NCBI GenBank assembly: GCA_039881145.1
Contig: JAYKKI010000052.1
Coordinates: 15,508,001-15,572,000, forward strand
Direction of reading: 5' to 3'
DNA length: 64,000 nucleotides
From: Druceiella hillmani
Lineage: Eukaryota; Arthropoda; Insecta; Lepidoptera; Hepialidae
The number at the start of each line of letters is the position of its first letter. Position 1 is the first letter of the stretch. Below the pieces are notes generated by a model, which saw only the letters and a list, made by a program, of their open reading frames with translations, did not search any database and had not been told where the DNA came from. The translations under genes and the position numbers were made by a program. Shown here one piece after another: positions 48,637-58,661 of this stretch.

Positions 48637-49449
48637 TAGAATTAGGCAGAAATTACTTATCTAACATTATTTTATTTCGAACTATGGTCGTGCTAAATCC
48701 ATTTTATAAAAAGTTTAATATTTGAGGACCAAAACCAACGATTTTTTTGGAGGTATTGAATAAATTTTGAATTTTAGAATTAGGTAGAAATTACTTTCTA
48801 ACATTATTTTATTTCGAACTATGGTCGTGCTAAATCCATTTTATAAAAAGTTTAATATTTGAGGACCAAAACCAACGATTTTTTTGGAGGTATTGAATAA
48901 ATTTTGAATTTTAGAATTAGGTAGAAATTACTTTCTAACATTATTTTATTTCGAACTATGGTCGTGCTAAATCCATTTTATAAAAAGTTTAATATTTGAG
49001 GACCAAAACCAACGATTTTTTTGGAGGTATTGAATAAATTTTGAATTTTAGAATTAGGTAGAAATTACTTTTCTAACATTATTTTATTTCGAACTTTGGT
49101 CGTGCTAAATACATTTTATAAAAAGTTTAATATTTGAGGACCAAAACCAACGATTTTTTTGGAGGTATTGAATAAATTTTGAATTTTAGAATTAGGTAGA
49201 AATTACTTTCTAACATTATTTTATTTCGAACTATGGTCGTGCTAAATCCATTTTATAAAAAGTTTAATATTTGAGGACCAAAACCAACGATTTTTTTGGA
49301 GGTATTGAATAAATTTTGAATTTTAGAATTAGGTAGAAATTACTTTTCTAACATTATTTTATTTCGAACTTTGGTCGTGCTAAATACATTTTATAAAAAG
49401 TTTAATATTTGAGGACCAAAACCAACGATTTTTTTGGAGGTGTTGAATA
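48637..49449. repeat. Six-copy tandem repeat, 136-138 bp unit, inside the LINE remnant
   Basis: Units start AGAATTAGG(T/C)AGAAATTACTT at about 48638, 48776, 48912, 49050, 49187 and 49325. Each includes TTTCGAACT(A/T)TGGTCGTGCT and GAGGACCAAAACCAACGATT. Units 4 and 6 share TTTGGTCG with AATACATT, units 1, 2, 3 and 5 have CTATGGTCG with AATCCATT. The array separates the ORF1 and ORF2 remnants. Confidence 0.95.
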
Positions 49450-51475
49450 AATGTTAGGATGAAATAATTTTAGCTGGAACATGGATGATTCTCTATTCAT
49501 AACTCCGAGCTATTCGACGAACGGTCTTAGGTGTTTCAGTGAGTTAAATCTAGTGCCTCACTAATTAAAAAAAGTAAAATGTTATTCTTAACGCTGTTCT
49601 CAAGAAATATGAAGATATGAGCAAAAGCGGATGATAGAGATCAAACTTCTGGTTGATACAGGGTCGTAAGTAATTAACATTTCAGGGATGTACAATGCTT
49701 CAACCCTAAAGTTCGAGAGTTTTCTTTCAAATTTATATAACGTATGTATTGCTAATCCAAATTCAGATATTCTGATTATTCGTAATTTTAACGTCCCTCC
49801 AACAAATTGGCGCAAAAAAAACGATGAAAGTGCTCGTATTTTACAAAGTAATTATTTGAACACTATAATTTAAATAATTTAATACAATATAATGGATATT
49901 GATAATGTTACCAATAATCTTCTTGACTTGTCTTTGTGTGATTTTCCTTTAATATGTGCACATAATTCCGAACGATCTCTTAGTAGGTAGGATAATTATT
50001 ATACAAATTGGATATTTCAGTCCATTTTGAAGTAAGAAATATCTTGAGAAATTCTACTAGATTGATATTATATTTAACATTCGCCAAGGTGAATATAAAA
50101 ACTTAAGGAAAATTTTAACAAAATACATTTGAATATAATTCTAGATCTAAATATTAATCAAAATATGTAAATGTATCAAAAAAATTATGAATTACTTTCA
50201 AAATGTATACAAAAAAAAACAACTAAAGTTCAACTTGTTTAAATCTCGGTCTGAACAATATATAAAACTATTTACGTAATGTTGGTAGTCAAATTATCAA
50301 TAATTCAAAACTCTTCTGGTTAAGTACGAAATTTAAACGCAAAAATTCTACTAGCAACGTTCTACTCGAGACGCGTTACATGGGGTAAACAGCTTCAACG
50401 GGTATTTCCAGCGCAAACCTTTTTGTTGATTACTTATTTTCCGTTTATAGCAGGTTTGCAGAAAATGACGTCAAAAAATATTTAACAATCAAACATTTCT
50501 CAGTCAACACAGAAGAGAAAGCTATACTCCGGAAAGAGACTCTCAAAACACTTCTAAATTTGGACGTATAAAAAGGACTAGGTACTGACCTAACATCTTT
50601 GTCTTTATTAAAAATAGTGCCCACGCATTTACAACTCCGCTTTATTATATATTTAACTTACAATTACGTACCGGCAACTTTCCAAAATCCTGGAAAATTT
50701 ACGTACGTAACGCCTACTCGAATAACAGGTGATTTAACTAACTTCGTTCCATATTTATTCGATCTATTTTTCGTATTATTTTTGTCTTTTATTTTTAAAA
50801 TTATTTATATTAAACCTCATTTCACTTCAAATTAATATGGCTTCCTATCAGAAAAGTTTACTTCGACAAATATGGTTGAATATATAACGAATATTGCAAA
50901 TACTAATAAATAAACGTAAGCCACCATATATAACGAATATTGCAAATACTAATAAATAAACGTAAACGTAAACCCTATCCACACTGACTTCAACAAGGCC
51001 TATAATTAAGTAAACCACTTTATTAATGGCCTTAAGGGTTGAAGTCAGTTTGTCGCTTACCACAGGTCTCTCACCTCGAACTACCATTACTCGGCATTTT
51101 ATAAACGTATTAAGCAGGGAATTTTATATGCTAAACGTCTTATGTTTGCACACCATCTAAATATTGCAGAACTACAAATAGATCTCAATATTCTGTCGGT
51201 TTGCCGTTCTAGGAACAAAATGCATCTAGACCCTAATAAAATTTGCTAATCATTACCATACCACGGACAATGTAAAATTCGAAAAAAACGCGTGAACCGA
51301 GTTACTGGGGTTTGTTTTGAAGATAAGTAAGGACTTAAAAAATGATAAAGTTGTGCTTTCTCTATACACAAGAGTATGACATGGGGTCCAATATTTACGA
51401 AATACTCTTATCGTATGGAAAGGAAACAAAAAATATTTTTGCTTCACGTTTTTTACAAATTTCAACCTTTTTTAC
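49450..51475 (+). pseudogene. Decayed LINE ORF2 (endonuclease and reverse transcriptase)
   Basis: Fragments in the right order on one strand: endonuclease-like AGTWM and ELFDERS near 49470-49530; NPNSDILIIRNFNVPPTNWR (49760-49820, the GDFNxP block); reverse-transcriptase approach YNYVPATFQNPGKFTYVTPT near 50660-50720; HTDFNKAYN (50980-51010, the DFxKAFD block); LQIDLNILSVC-like at 51175-51210; and GFVLKISKDLKND near 51305-51345. Numerous stops and frameshifts. It continues the ORF1 remnant, from which it is separated by a 136-bp tandem array. Jockey/CR1 assignment is by memory of motif order. Confidence 0.65.
50880..50966. repeat. Short tandem duplication in the LINE remnant
   Basis: ATATATAACGAATATTGCAA with TACTAATAAATAAACGTAA occurs twice, about 51 bp apart. 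Confidence 0.85.
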
Positions 51476-52905
51476 AGCTGAAGATTACACAAGAAATTAT
51501 TAGTTACGGAGAGAGCTTTTTTATATTTTAAATACAAAAACATTGCATTATTTCAATCTTTTTTACAGATGAAGATTACACAAAAAATTATTAGTTACGG
51601 AGAACTTTTTTATATTTTAAATACAAAAATGTTGCATTATTTTAATCTTTTTTACAGATGAAGATTACACAAGAAATTATTAGTTACGGAGAGAGCTTTT
51701 TTATATTTTAAATACAAAAACATTGCATTATTTCAATCTTTTTTACAGAGGAAGATTACACAAGAAATTATTAGTTACGGAGAGAGCTTTTTTATATTTT
51801 AAATACAAAAACATTGCATTATTTCAATCTTTTTTACAGAGGAAGATTACACAAGAAATTATTAGTTACGGAGAGAGCTTTTTTATATTTTAAATACAAA
51901 AACATTGCATTATTTCAATCTTTTTTACAGAGGAAGATTACACAAGAAATTATTAGTTACGGAGAGAGCTTTTTTATATTTTAAATACAAAAACATTGCA
52001 TTATTTCAATCTTTTTTACAGAGGAAGATTACACAAGAAATTATTAGTTACGGAGAGAGCTTTTTTATATTTTAAATACAAAAACATTGCATTATTTCAA
52101 TCTTTTTTACAGAGGAAGATTACACAAGAAATTATTAGTTACGGAGAGAGCTTTTTTATATTTTAAATACAAAAACATTGCATTATTTCAATCTTTTTTA
52201 CAGAGGAAGATTACACAAGAAATTATTAGTTACGGAGAGAGCTTTTTTATATTTTAAATACAAAAACATTGCATTATTTCAATCTTTTTTACAGAGGAAG
52301 ATTACACAAGAAATTATTAGTTACGGAGAGAGCTTTTTTATATTTTAAATACAAAAACATTGCATTATTTCAATCTTTTTTACAGAGGAAGATTACACAA
52401 GAAATTATTAGTTACGGAGAGAGCTTTTTTATATTTTAAATACAAAAACATTGCATTATTTCAATCTTTTTTACAGAGGAAGATTACACAAGAAATTATT
52501 AGTTACGGAGAGAGCTTTTTTATATTTTAAATACAAAAACATTGCATTATTTCAATCTTTTTTACAGAGGAAGATTACACAAGAAATTATTAGTTACGGA
52601 GAGAGCTTTTTTATATTTTAAATACAAAAACATTGCATTATTTCAATCTTTTTTACAGAGGAAGATTACACAAGAAATTATTAGTTACGGAGAGAGCTTT
52701 TTTATATTTTCAATACAAAAACATTGCATTATTTCAATCTTTTTTACAGATGAAGATTTCACAAGAAATTATTAGTTACGGAGAGAGCTTTTTTATATTT
52801 TAAATACAAACACATTGCATTATTTCAATCTTTTTTACAGAGGAAGATTATACAGGAAACTATTAGTTACGAAGAAAGCTTTTTTATATTTGAAATAATC
52901 CAGTT
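51470..52905. repeat. Sixteen-copy 91-bp tandem array
   Basis: GAAGATTACAC-type starts recur at 51480, 51571, 51660, 51751 and then every 91 bp to 52843. Copies 4-13 are virtually identical; the first three and the last two are diverged, the usual pattern of an array homogenised in its middle. Each unit includes TTTCAATCTTTTTTACAG, ATTATTAGTTACGGAGAG and AGCTTTTTTATATTTTAAAT. The array starts exactly where the LINE ORF2 remnant ends. Open frames over it are by-products of the 91-bp period (273 nt for three units). Confidence 0.97.
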
Positions 52906-53559
52906 CAATGAAGAGAAGACGCTAACTGTATATTGCTTCATAAGCACATTCACACCACAATTGATTTATCTCTTTATCTACACACCAATTTTGATTGCCA
53001 AGAAATCTAAAAAATGTTTGCCATGCGACTTGATTCCGAACCGCGCGCCTGCAATTACCTTGTAATGTGTGAAGCATTATTTTCTCAAGTTCTGTTAACC
53101 AACTCACTCAAGATTTGAGTTTTTATGCTCCGTAACCTATTAATTAGAGCCAAGATCACTATACAAAAAAATCACTATACAATCAAATAAAAAAAAATCA
53201 CTATAAATCACTATCCAAACAAGAAATCACTATACAAAAAAATACTTTATAAAAGAATACTTTTGCAACTAGATTAAAAGCGTACACGGTTAGACTTAGG
53301 AGTTCAGGTTATGCACCAAGATACAAATAATTTTGACATAGCTTGAAGGATTTCTCATTAAGACTCGTTTATAACTACTGTATACCTATACAAGAGTAAA
53401 CTCCTTAAACTATACTAATAGTTGGTTAAGATTCAGGAATTTTCATACGTTTCGATTTAGGATTTCGCATTGCGTACCGAGTTAGTATAAAAAACAATTG
53501 TGACATTGCGTAAAGCATTCGTAATAGAAGTCCGTTTAGTATTCTGTATACTTCTATCA

Positions 53560-53830
53560 AAGATAACTTTTGAAACTAGCGTATTAGTTGTTTAAGTTTC
53601 AGATATCTTGCGCGCGTTTCAGTTCAGGAGTTTGGGTTATATGAAAGAAAACTTTTGAAACTAGTGTACTAGTTGCTTAAGTTTCAGATTTCTTGCGCGC
53701 GCTTCAGTTCAGGAGTTTAGATTCTATGAAAGAAAACTTTTGAAACTAGTGTACTAGTTGCTTAAATTTCAGATTTCTTATCCTGAACTGAAGCAGTTCA
53801 GGATTTTGGATTGCGCGCAAAGGTTACATG
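53560..53830. repeat. Degenerate three-copy repeat, about 80-90 bp unit
   Basis: TTTTGAAACTAG(T/C)GTA(C/T)TAGTTG recurs near 53568, 53648 and 53738, each followed by TTTCAGAT and TTCAGTTCAGGA (partly inverted in the last). A more diverged relative is visible at about 53400-53470. Confidence 0.8.
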
Positions 53831-54652
53831 CAGTATATTAAATTGGTATAGGAAGTCGAAAAAATAGAAAAAATAGAACAATTACAAGCAATAATTTTTT
53901 TCATAGCTTATCTCGTTGTGGAGATGCATTATTGCAACCTTAAAGATAGGCTTAAGCGGTACTAAGTACAAAAAATACTAATACATTTTTAAACAGTAGT
54001 AGTACATTATCAAAGTGATATACGACGCGACGCGACGTGTATTATTTTACAAAAAGAAAAATCGAATATACTGACAATTCAGTGTTTTTTCTAAGTTTCC
54101 TTTTCACATGGATGTTCTATTTATGATAATGAAAAATTTAAATATAATTAGGACTAAGAAAATGGTGAAAACAAAAAGAAATCCTTACTGAAAAATAAAT
54201 CGTTTTTCAATATTTATTATAGATGATTCGCGTCTTATATTTTCGAGAGAAATTCGAAAAAAATATCTAGCTACATCAATTACCTAACAGCTGTATAAAC
54301 AATTGTGATATTGCTTAAAGCGGAACGCGTACAAGCTGGAACTAAAAGGGCACTGGCAATTGAAAAGAACCATAAAATTTTAATTAACACGCCTCAAACA
54401 TCTTTTATTGTTGGAACAGTTACGGTAATAATTTACTCAGATTTAATTACTCGCAAATAGCGTCACTTGCGTACGTCAGAGTTTTTTTTAAGTCTGAGTT
54501 AAATGTTAACGTGGCGTGTAATATTTGACTTTCATACCTTAAACAAAGTATACGTTGCGTTTAAATTGACTCATAATAAGCTAAAAAAGGTTCTTTTCAA
54601 ACATATATTGTCGTCGTGTAACAAAATTGTGAGTTTCTTCGTTGGTATTCAG

Positions 54653-54858
54653 TATTGTGCGGCTTAAGGTTCCATACACAAAATAGACATACGTATTGCG
54701 CGGCTTAAGGTTCCATAAACAAAATAGACAGACGTATTGCGCGGCTTAAGGTTCAATAAACAAAATAGACAGACGTATTGCGCGGCTTAAGGTTCCATAA
54801 ACAAAATAGACAGACGTATTGCACGGATTAAGGTTCCATAAACAAAATAGACAGACAA
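54653..54858. repeat. Five-copy 41-bp minisatellite
   Basis: GCGGCTTAAGGTTCCATA then AACAAAATAGACAGACGTATT; GGCTTAAGG falls at 54661, 54702, 54743 and 54784, with GGATTAAGG at 54825. Exact period, few substitutions. Confidence 0.95.
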
Positions 54859-55454
54859 CAGTTTCAAAAACGCCCTGGATGGTTGTTCTCGACAGCAACT
54901 TTTATACAGAGACATTTTAACCTTTCCTTATTTATTGTGCAAGCAGTTTTCTTTTCATTTTGATGTTAAAATACGTCTCCCCGGCATTGGACGGAGGTCA
55001 CTACGAGAGAACGATGCACGAAAATACGGCACACTGAGCGCTTATATAACTATCTGAAACTATTAATTGCAGAGTCATCAAACGCATATAAATAGACTAT
55101 AATAAAATAACATACAATTTCAATATATAGTTTCTACTGTCCAATTTTTAACTGATGAATACTGTAGCATTACAAAGTTCACGCGTTTTTAGGAACCGTC
55201 GCACGTTGTCTATGGACCAAAGTTCATACGTTTTTAGGGACTGTATAAAATACTATCAGCGCCATCTTGTTTTAAATTAATTAACTTTTGGTTATGCTAG
55301 TGTCAATTGTTGCCATACAAAAGAAAGTTTATGTAAGTTTTCTTTAAATTAAATAAAGGAAAATAGTGAACAATTCACTTCACTAACATGTCCCTTTGTT
55401 TTTTGTCCTTATTTGATGTGATATAACTAATTATTACAGTTAATTATTACTTAC

Positions 55455-55735
55455 CAAAAAATTTACCTCGTTCACGATGAATATTCTTGTACTTGAAATC
55501 ACTTTACCGGTAATTTTAATCTTTATTCGAGAATAAAATTCTGTGATATTTATAACGTGCAATTTGGTAATTTCCCCTTTATTAGTCGTACTTTTTTGTA
55601 TTTCGCCAATAATTATTGTCCGAATCTGTGTTTCATAATTATATCCATACCACAAGAACACTGACACATATATAATACAAAGTCCTTGTGATATGGCGCT
55701 CTGAACGTTTTTAGCGACATCTATGTTTTTTACAT
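55455..55735 (-). CDS. Unrecognised open stretch ending at a strong splice donor
   Basis: The minus-strand frame is open for about 90 codons and ends NEVNFL just before a perfect donor TTTTTG|GTAAGT at 55455. It contains a hydrophobic segment GLCIIYVSVFLWYGY (a possible membrane anchor) followed by a basic and Thr/Ile-rich stretch. No in-frame ATG starts it; an upstream catag could be an acceptor (phase 1) but lacks a pyrimidine tract. I do not recognise the family. It could be a real exon of an unknown gene, an exon relic, or chance. Confidence 0.28.
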
Positions 55736-55746
55736 GTTAACCAAAG

Positions 55747-55935
55747 ATGAAACAGAGTTTTAAGAAACTACCACCATTTATTCGATTCTTTGATTATATG
55801 GCGTTCGTTATTTATTCGATATTGATTGCGAGTTATATTTTAAAAAAAGAAAAACATTCACAGGAAATTAATATCGCCTGTTCCAAATTTGATTTTTTTT
55901 TAAATACTTGCAATACAAGCACAGCTTTACGTTGA
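55747..55935 (+). CDS. Unrecognised small frame, divergent to 55455-55735
   Basis: A complete 62-codon ATG-to-TGA frame, MKQSFKKLPPFIRFFDYM then AFVIYSILIASYILKKEK: a short basic N-terminus, one hydrophobic span of about 16 residues, and a Cys-containing tail. It starts 11 bp from the minus-strand open stretch, in divergent orientation. No known homologue comes to mind. Coding status is uncertain. Confidence 0.2.
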   Translation: MKQSFKKLPPFIRFFDYMAFVIYSILIASYILKKEKHSQEINIACSKFDFFLNTCNTSTALR

Positions 55936-56079
55936 AAGTTGCGTCACTGTGCCAGTTACGATTTTTTTATAGCCATGCAAATAAATACTATAGATAATTT
56001 TTAAGGAACGTTGTTCTCGGCACACATGCATAAGTACCTTTGTACTGAACAGTTTTTCTTTCGGTGGGCGCATTTGCGT

Positions 56080-56240
56080 CAACGAGCAGATGCAACTATA
56101 TTGGCGCCGCGCCGCCCGCCGCGCTCGCTGCGGACGCGGCGTGGGCGCGCTAAATATAATTCCGCACAACCGGAATCGGACAAATTTTCGTAAATATACG
56201 GCTATTCGAGCGCGTGGCGGGGTGTGTTTTCGATCGGTTG
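56080..56240. promoter_or_regulatory. CpG-rich island
   Basis: The strongest GC peak in the window (GGCGCCGCGCCGCCCGCCGC at 56103-56122), followed by CGAGCGCGTGGCGGGGTGTG. Frames on both strands across it encode Arg/Ala-rich peptides that simply reflect composition. The likeliest promoter-like site in the window. Confidence 0.35.
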
Positions 56241-56361
56241 GTGCGATGTGAATCGCATTTTATTTTTAATCTCATTTTCCCTGTTTCATCACTTTTTTCA
56301 CGCATTAATTATTCGGACAGGTCCGTATCGACAAAGAGTAATGGTTCGTTAACAATACGCG

Positions 56362-56790
56362 CTCCAATCCTTTGATGTAAATAATCCCTACAGAACGTAA
56401 ACATGAATGTAAGCAAGTAAATAGCAGGCGTTATATTCGCAACAGTTGAACGACCGTTGCTTAAGTATATATATGGATAATTTGTCATCGAAATTAATTT
56501 ATTATAAGACATTACTGAAAGTAATATAACTCATGATATATAAAACTATAAAATCACCAAGTATTTTGAAAATTATATGCGGTTCAACCCTTTGATGTAA
56601 ATAATCCCTATAGAACGTAAACATGAATGTCAGCAAGTAGGAGTTATAGTCATAACAGATGAATGAGCGTTGCTTAAGTAAATATATGGATGATTTGTTA
56701 TCGAAATTAATTTATTGTGAAACATTTCTGAAGCTAATATAACTTCGTGATATGTGAAATTACAAAATCACTAAGTATTTTCTAAAAAAA
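56362..56790. repeat. Two-copy tandem duplication, about 219-bp unit
   Basis: Both copies start CCTTTGATGTAAATAATCCC and run through GAACGTAAACATGAATGT and CGAAATTAATTTATT to AAATCAC(C/T)AAGTATTTT. Copy 2 has small deletions. Confidence 0.9.
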
Positions 56791-57209
56791 ATGTATTTTT
56801 TAGATGAATTTTACAATATTTCTTAGTTTTTGTTAATGAAAAATTATGCCGAAAGAAGATGAAAAACAGCATCTTAAAAAAAATGTTGCTATTCCTCTCT
56901 TTCAAAATATGTTTTTTGTTTGTTTTGTCCTTTAGGGTCTTGGTGCTTCTTTAAGCGTATGATGAAAACAGCAATACCTGTATCAATATGTCTCTTCCAA
57001 AAAAATTGGGAAAATTACATTATAATACATTAAGAAGTTTCTATTAAACTTTATTAGCACGGCCGTACTCTATTGAGTAATGCAACAACGAAATATGTTT
57101 ATAAAAACACGGATCGCCACCCATTTGTTTGTTTACATCATCCTCATTATTTTTCAATCATTTTATAAACACACTTTTGACTTTAAAGTAGGACCTAACT
57201 TTTTTTGGC

Positions 57210-57212
<3 letters not shown>

Positions 57213-57248
<36 letters not shown>
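57213..57248. repeat. Short (TA)n microsatellite
   Basis: 36 bp of pure TA. Confidence 0.9.
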
Positions 57249-57252
<4 letters not shown>

Positions 57253-57455
57253 CACAATGTTATATTTGTATAATATTATTAAAATTCTACGAACTCTGTA
57301 AATGTTTACGTCTAAGCTAAGAAGGTCTAGACGCTAGAAGAAGTGAAAGAGACTACGTGCAGAAATATTTAAGGATATTTTACTCATCTTCGCGACAGTG
57401 TCATGCCTACCCTGAAGTGACTCGTTAGAAGAGCTGACTAGCTGTTTCCATGCTA

Positions 57456-57898
57456 TCACTCTTCGGTTTGTTTCAAGGTGGCAGTCCAGCAGTTAGAATA
57501 TCGTCCGCGACGTTTATTATATTTTCCTATAACATCCAGTTTGTCTAGGTTATTTAGTTGTCTATGAGCTATATGGTCAAAGAAACCAGCGTCACAATTT
57601 AGTCTTAATTTGGAGTTGGTCAGGTATGGATTTATTGGGTCCTTTAGCATTTCATGGTGTACGTAGCGTTGTCTTCCAATAACAAATTCCAAAAGCATCG
57701 ATTTTATTCCTGTCCATTGCGCACATTCTCCAGGATTTGGATCAGTATAGAAAGATGAGGAAAACAATCATTCGCCTCAGTCTCTTCTTGGTGAAATTTG
57801 GGATAGATTTGTTTATACTTTTGACTATTCATGATATATGAGACGTAGCATTCTTCTCCAAGACTATATCTCAGCATCATCGATATCTTCCTGTCCAT
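57456..57898 (-). pseudogene. Decayed LINE reverse-transcriptase C-terminal fragment
   Basis: The minus-strand frame at 57767-57456 reads FFDHIAHRQLNNLDKLDVIG followed by KRRGRYSNCWT. This resembles the YFGHIARR..DNLEKLIVTGKVEGKR(S/G)RGRSPxRWTD tail of lepidopteran endonuclease/reverse-transcriptase elements (from memory). An upstream frame (57898-57704) overlaps it through a partial duplication: CCTGTCCATTGCGCAC occurs on the plus strand at 57709-57724 and again at 57889-57904. No catalytic YxDD segment lies in this piece. Confidence 0.5.
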
Positions 57899-58461
57899 TG
57901 CGCACGTTATACAACTATATATAAAAATGGAGAAAAAAAGCGTTCGTATTATGCGTAGATTCTATCAAGTTTGCACACTGTAAGTTTGCCCATTTGACTA
58001 TGCTGCCAGATCTTTCTCTGATATTCTCTCTGGTCACTTGACATAAATAATTGACCGATTGAGGATATTAAGAGCCAAAAACGGAGAGATATAGCCGGAG
58101 ATAGCACGAAACTGAAAATAAACCTGAAGCAAGCTCAGGCCCTCAGTGCTTCAGAGTTATAATATATCGGTATGGAAATGCAAATGCACAAGACTCGCAT
58201 TTTAACTTTTGTCTTATATAATTTTCTCTTTCGTAACCAGAAACATTTTCTTCTCCGAAATTAAAGATGGGCATCTCTCTACACCAAAAGCTGTTTGTGA
58301 GCCAGTGCAATGTTTAGAATACAGTAAAACTCATCAAAACGTAATAAAAGCGTAGCGAGTTACGAGCCGAGAAGTGTCAGTCGCAAATGATATTATAGTT
58401 TGACGTAATCGTCTAAGTTGGATGAAGCGCGGACGGTTTGACTAATGTTTATATGGCAGAC

Positions 58462-58475
58462 GTGGTATAAATAGG
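58462..58475 (+). promoter_or_regulatory. TATA-box match upstream of a short GC-rich frame
   Basis: GTGGTATAAATAGG is a full TATAAATA match. A 61-codon frame begins at 58476 (MAECEWRRPDKYFPGAKYAT), which is too close to be its transcript start. No family recognised. Confidence 0.25.
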
Positions 58476-58661
58476 ATGGCCGAGTGTGAATGGAGGCGAC
58501 CAGATAAATATTTTCCTGGCGCTAAGTACGCAACTGATCTATTTGGAGCGGGAGCGAGATTACTCCAGCCACTGACTCGGAGCGTGCAGTTAATAAAGAC
58601 GCACATTTGTATTATAATTGAGTTTGTATGTTTCTTAGAATTGAAACAAGGACTTACATGA

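Larger units (their letters stand above)
52906..55454. other. Repeat-rich non-coding stretch
   Basis: Between and around the arrays at 53560 and 54653 I see ATCACTATA(C)AAAAAAAT repeats (53150-53245) and, near 55173 and 55211, a repeated AAAGTTCA(C/T)(G/A)CGTTTTTAGG. No gene was recognised. Confidence 0.5.

Noticed and set aside
47272..49449. CRISPR-like look of regularly spaced repeats
   Set aside because: There are no unique spacers between units; these are head-to-tail tandem repeats in a eukaryotic genome.
52542..52775. 77-codon frame in the 91-bp array
   Set aside because: It exists only because one unit has TCA where others have TAA; the reading passes through the same repeat in three frames.
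58476..58661. 61-codon frame after a TATA box
   Set aside because: The start codon lies only a few bases after the TATA box, so that promoter could not produce it; no recognisable product.
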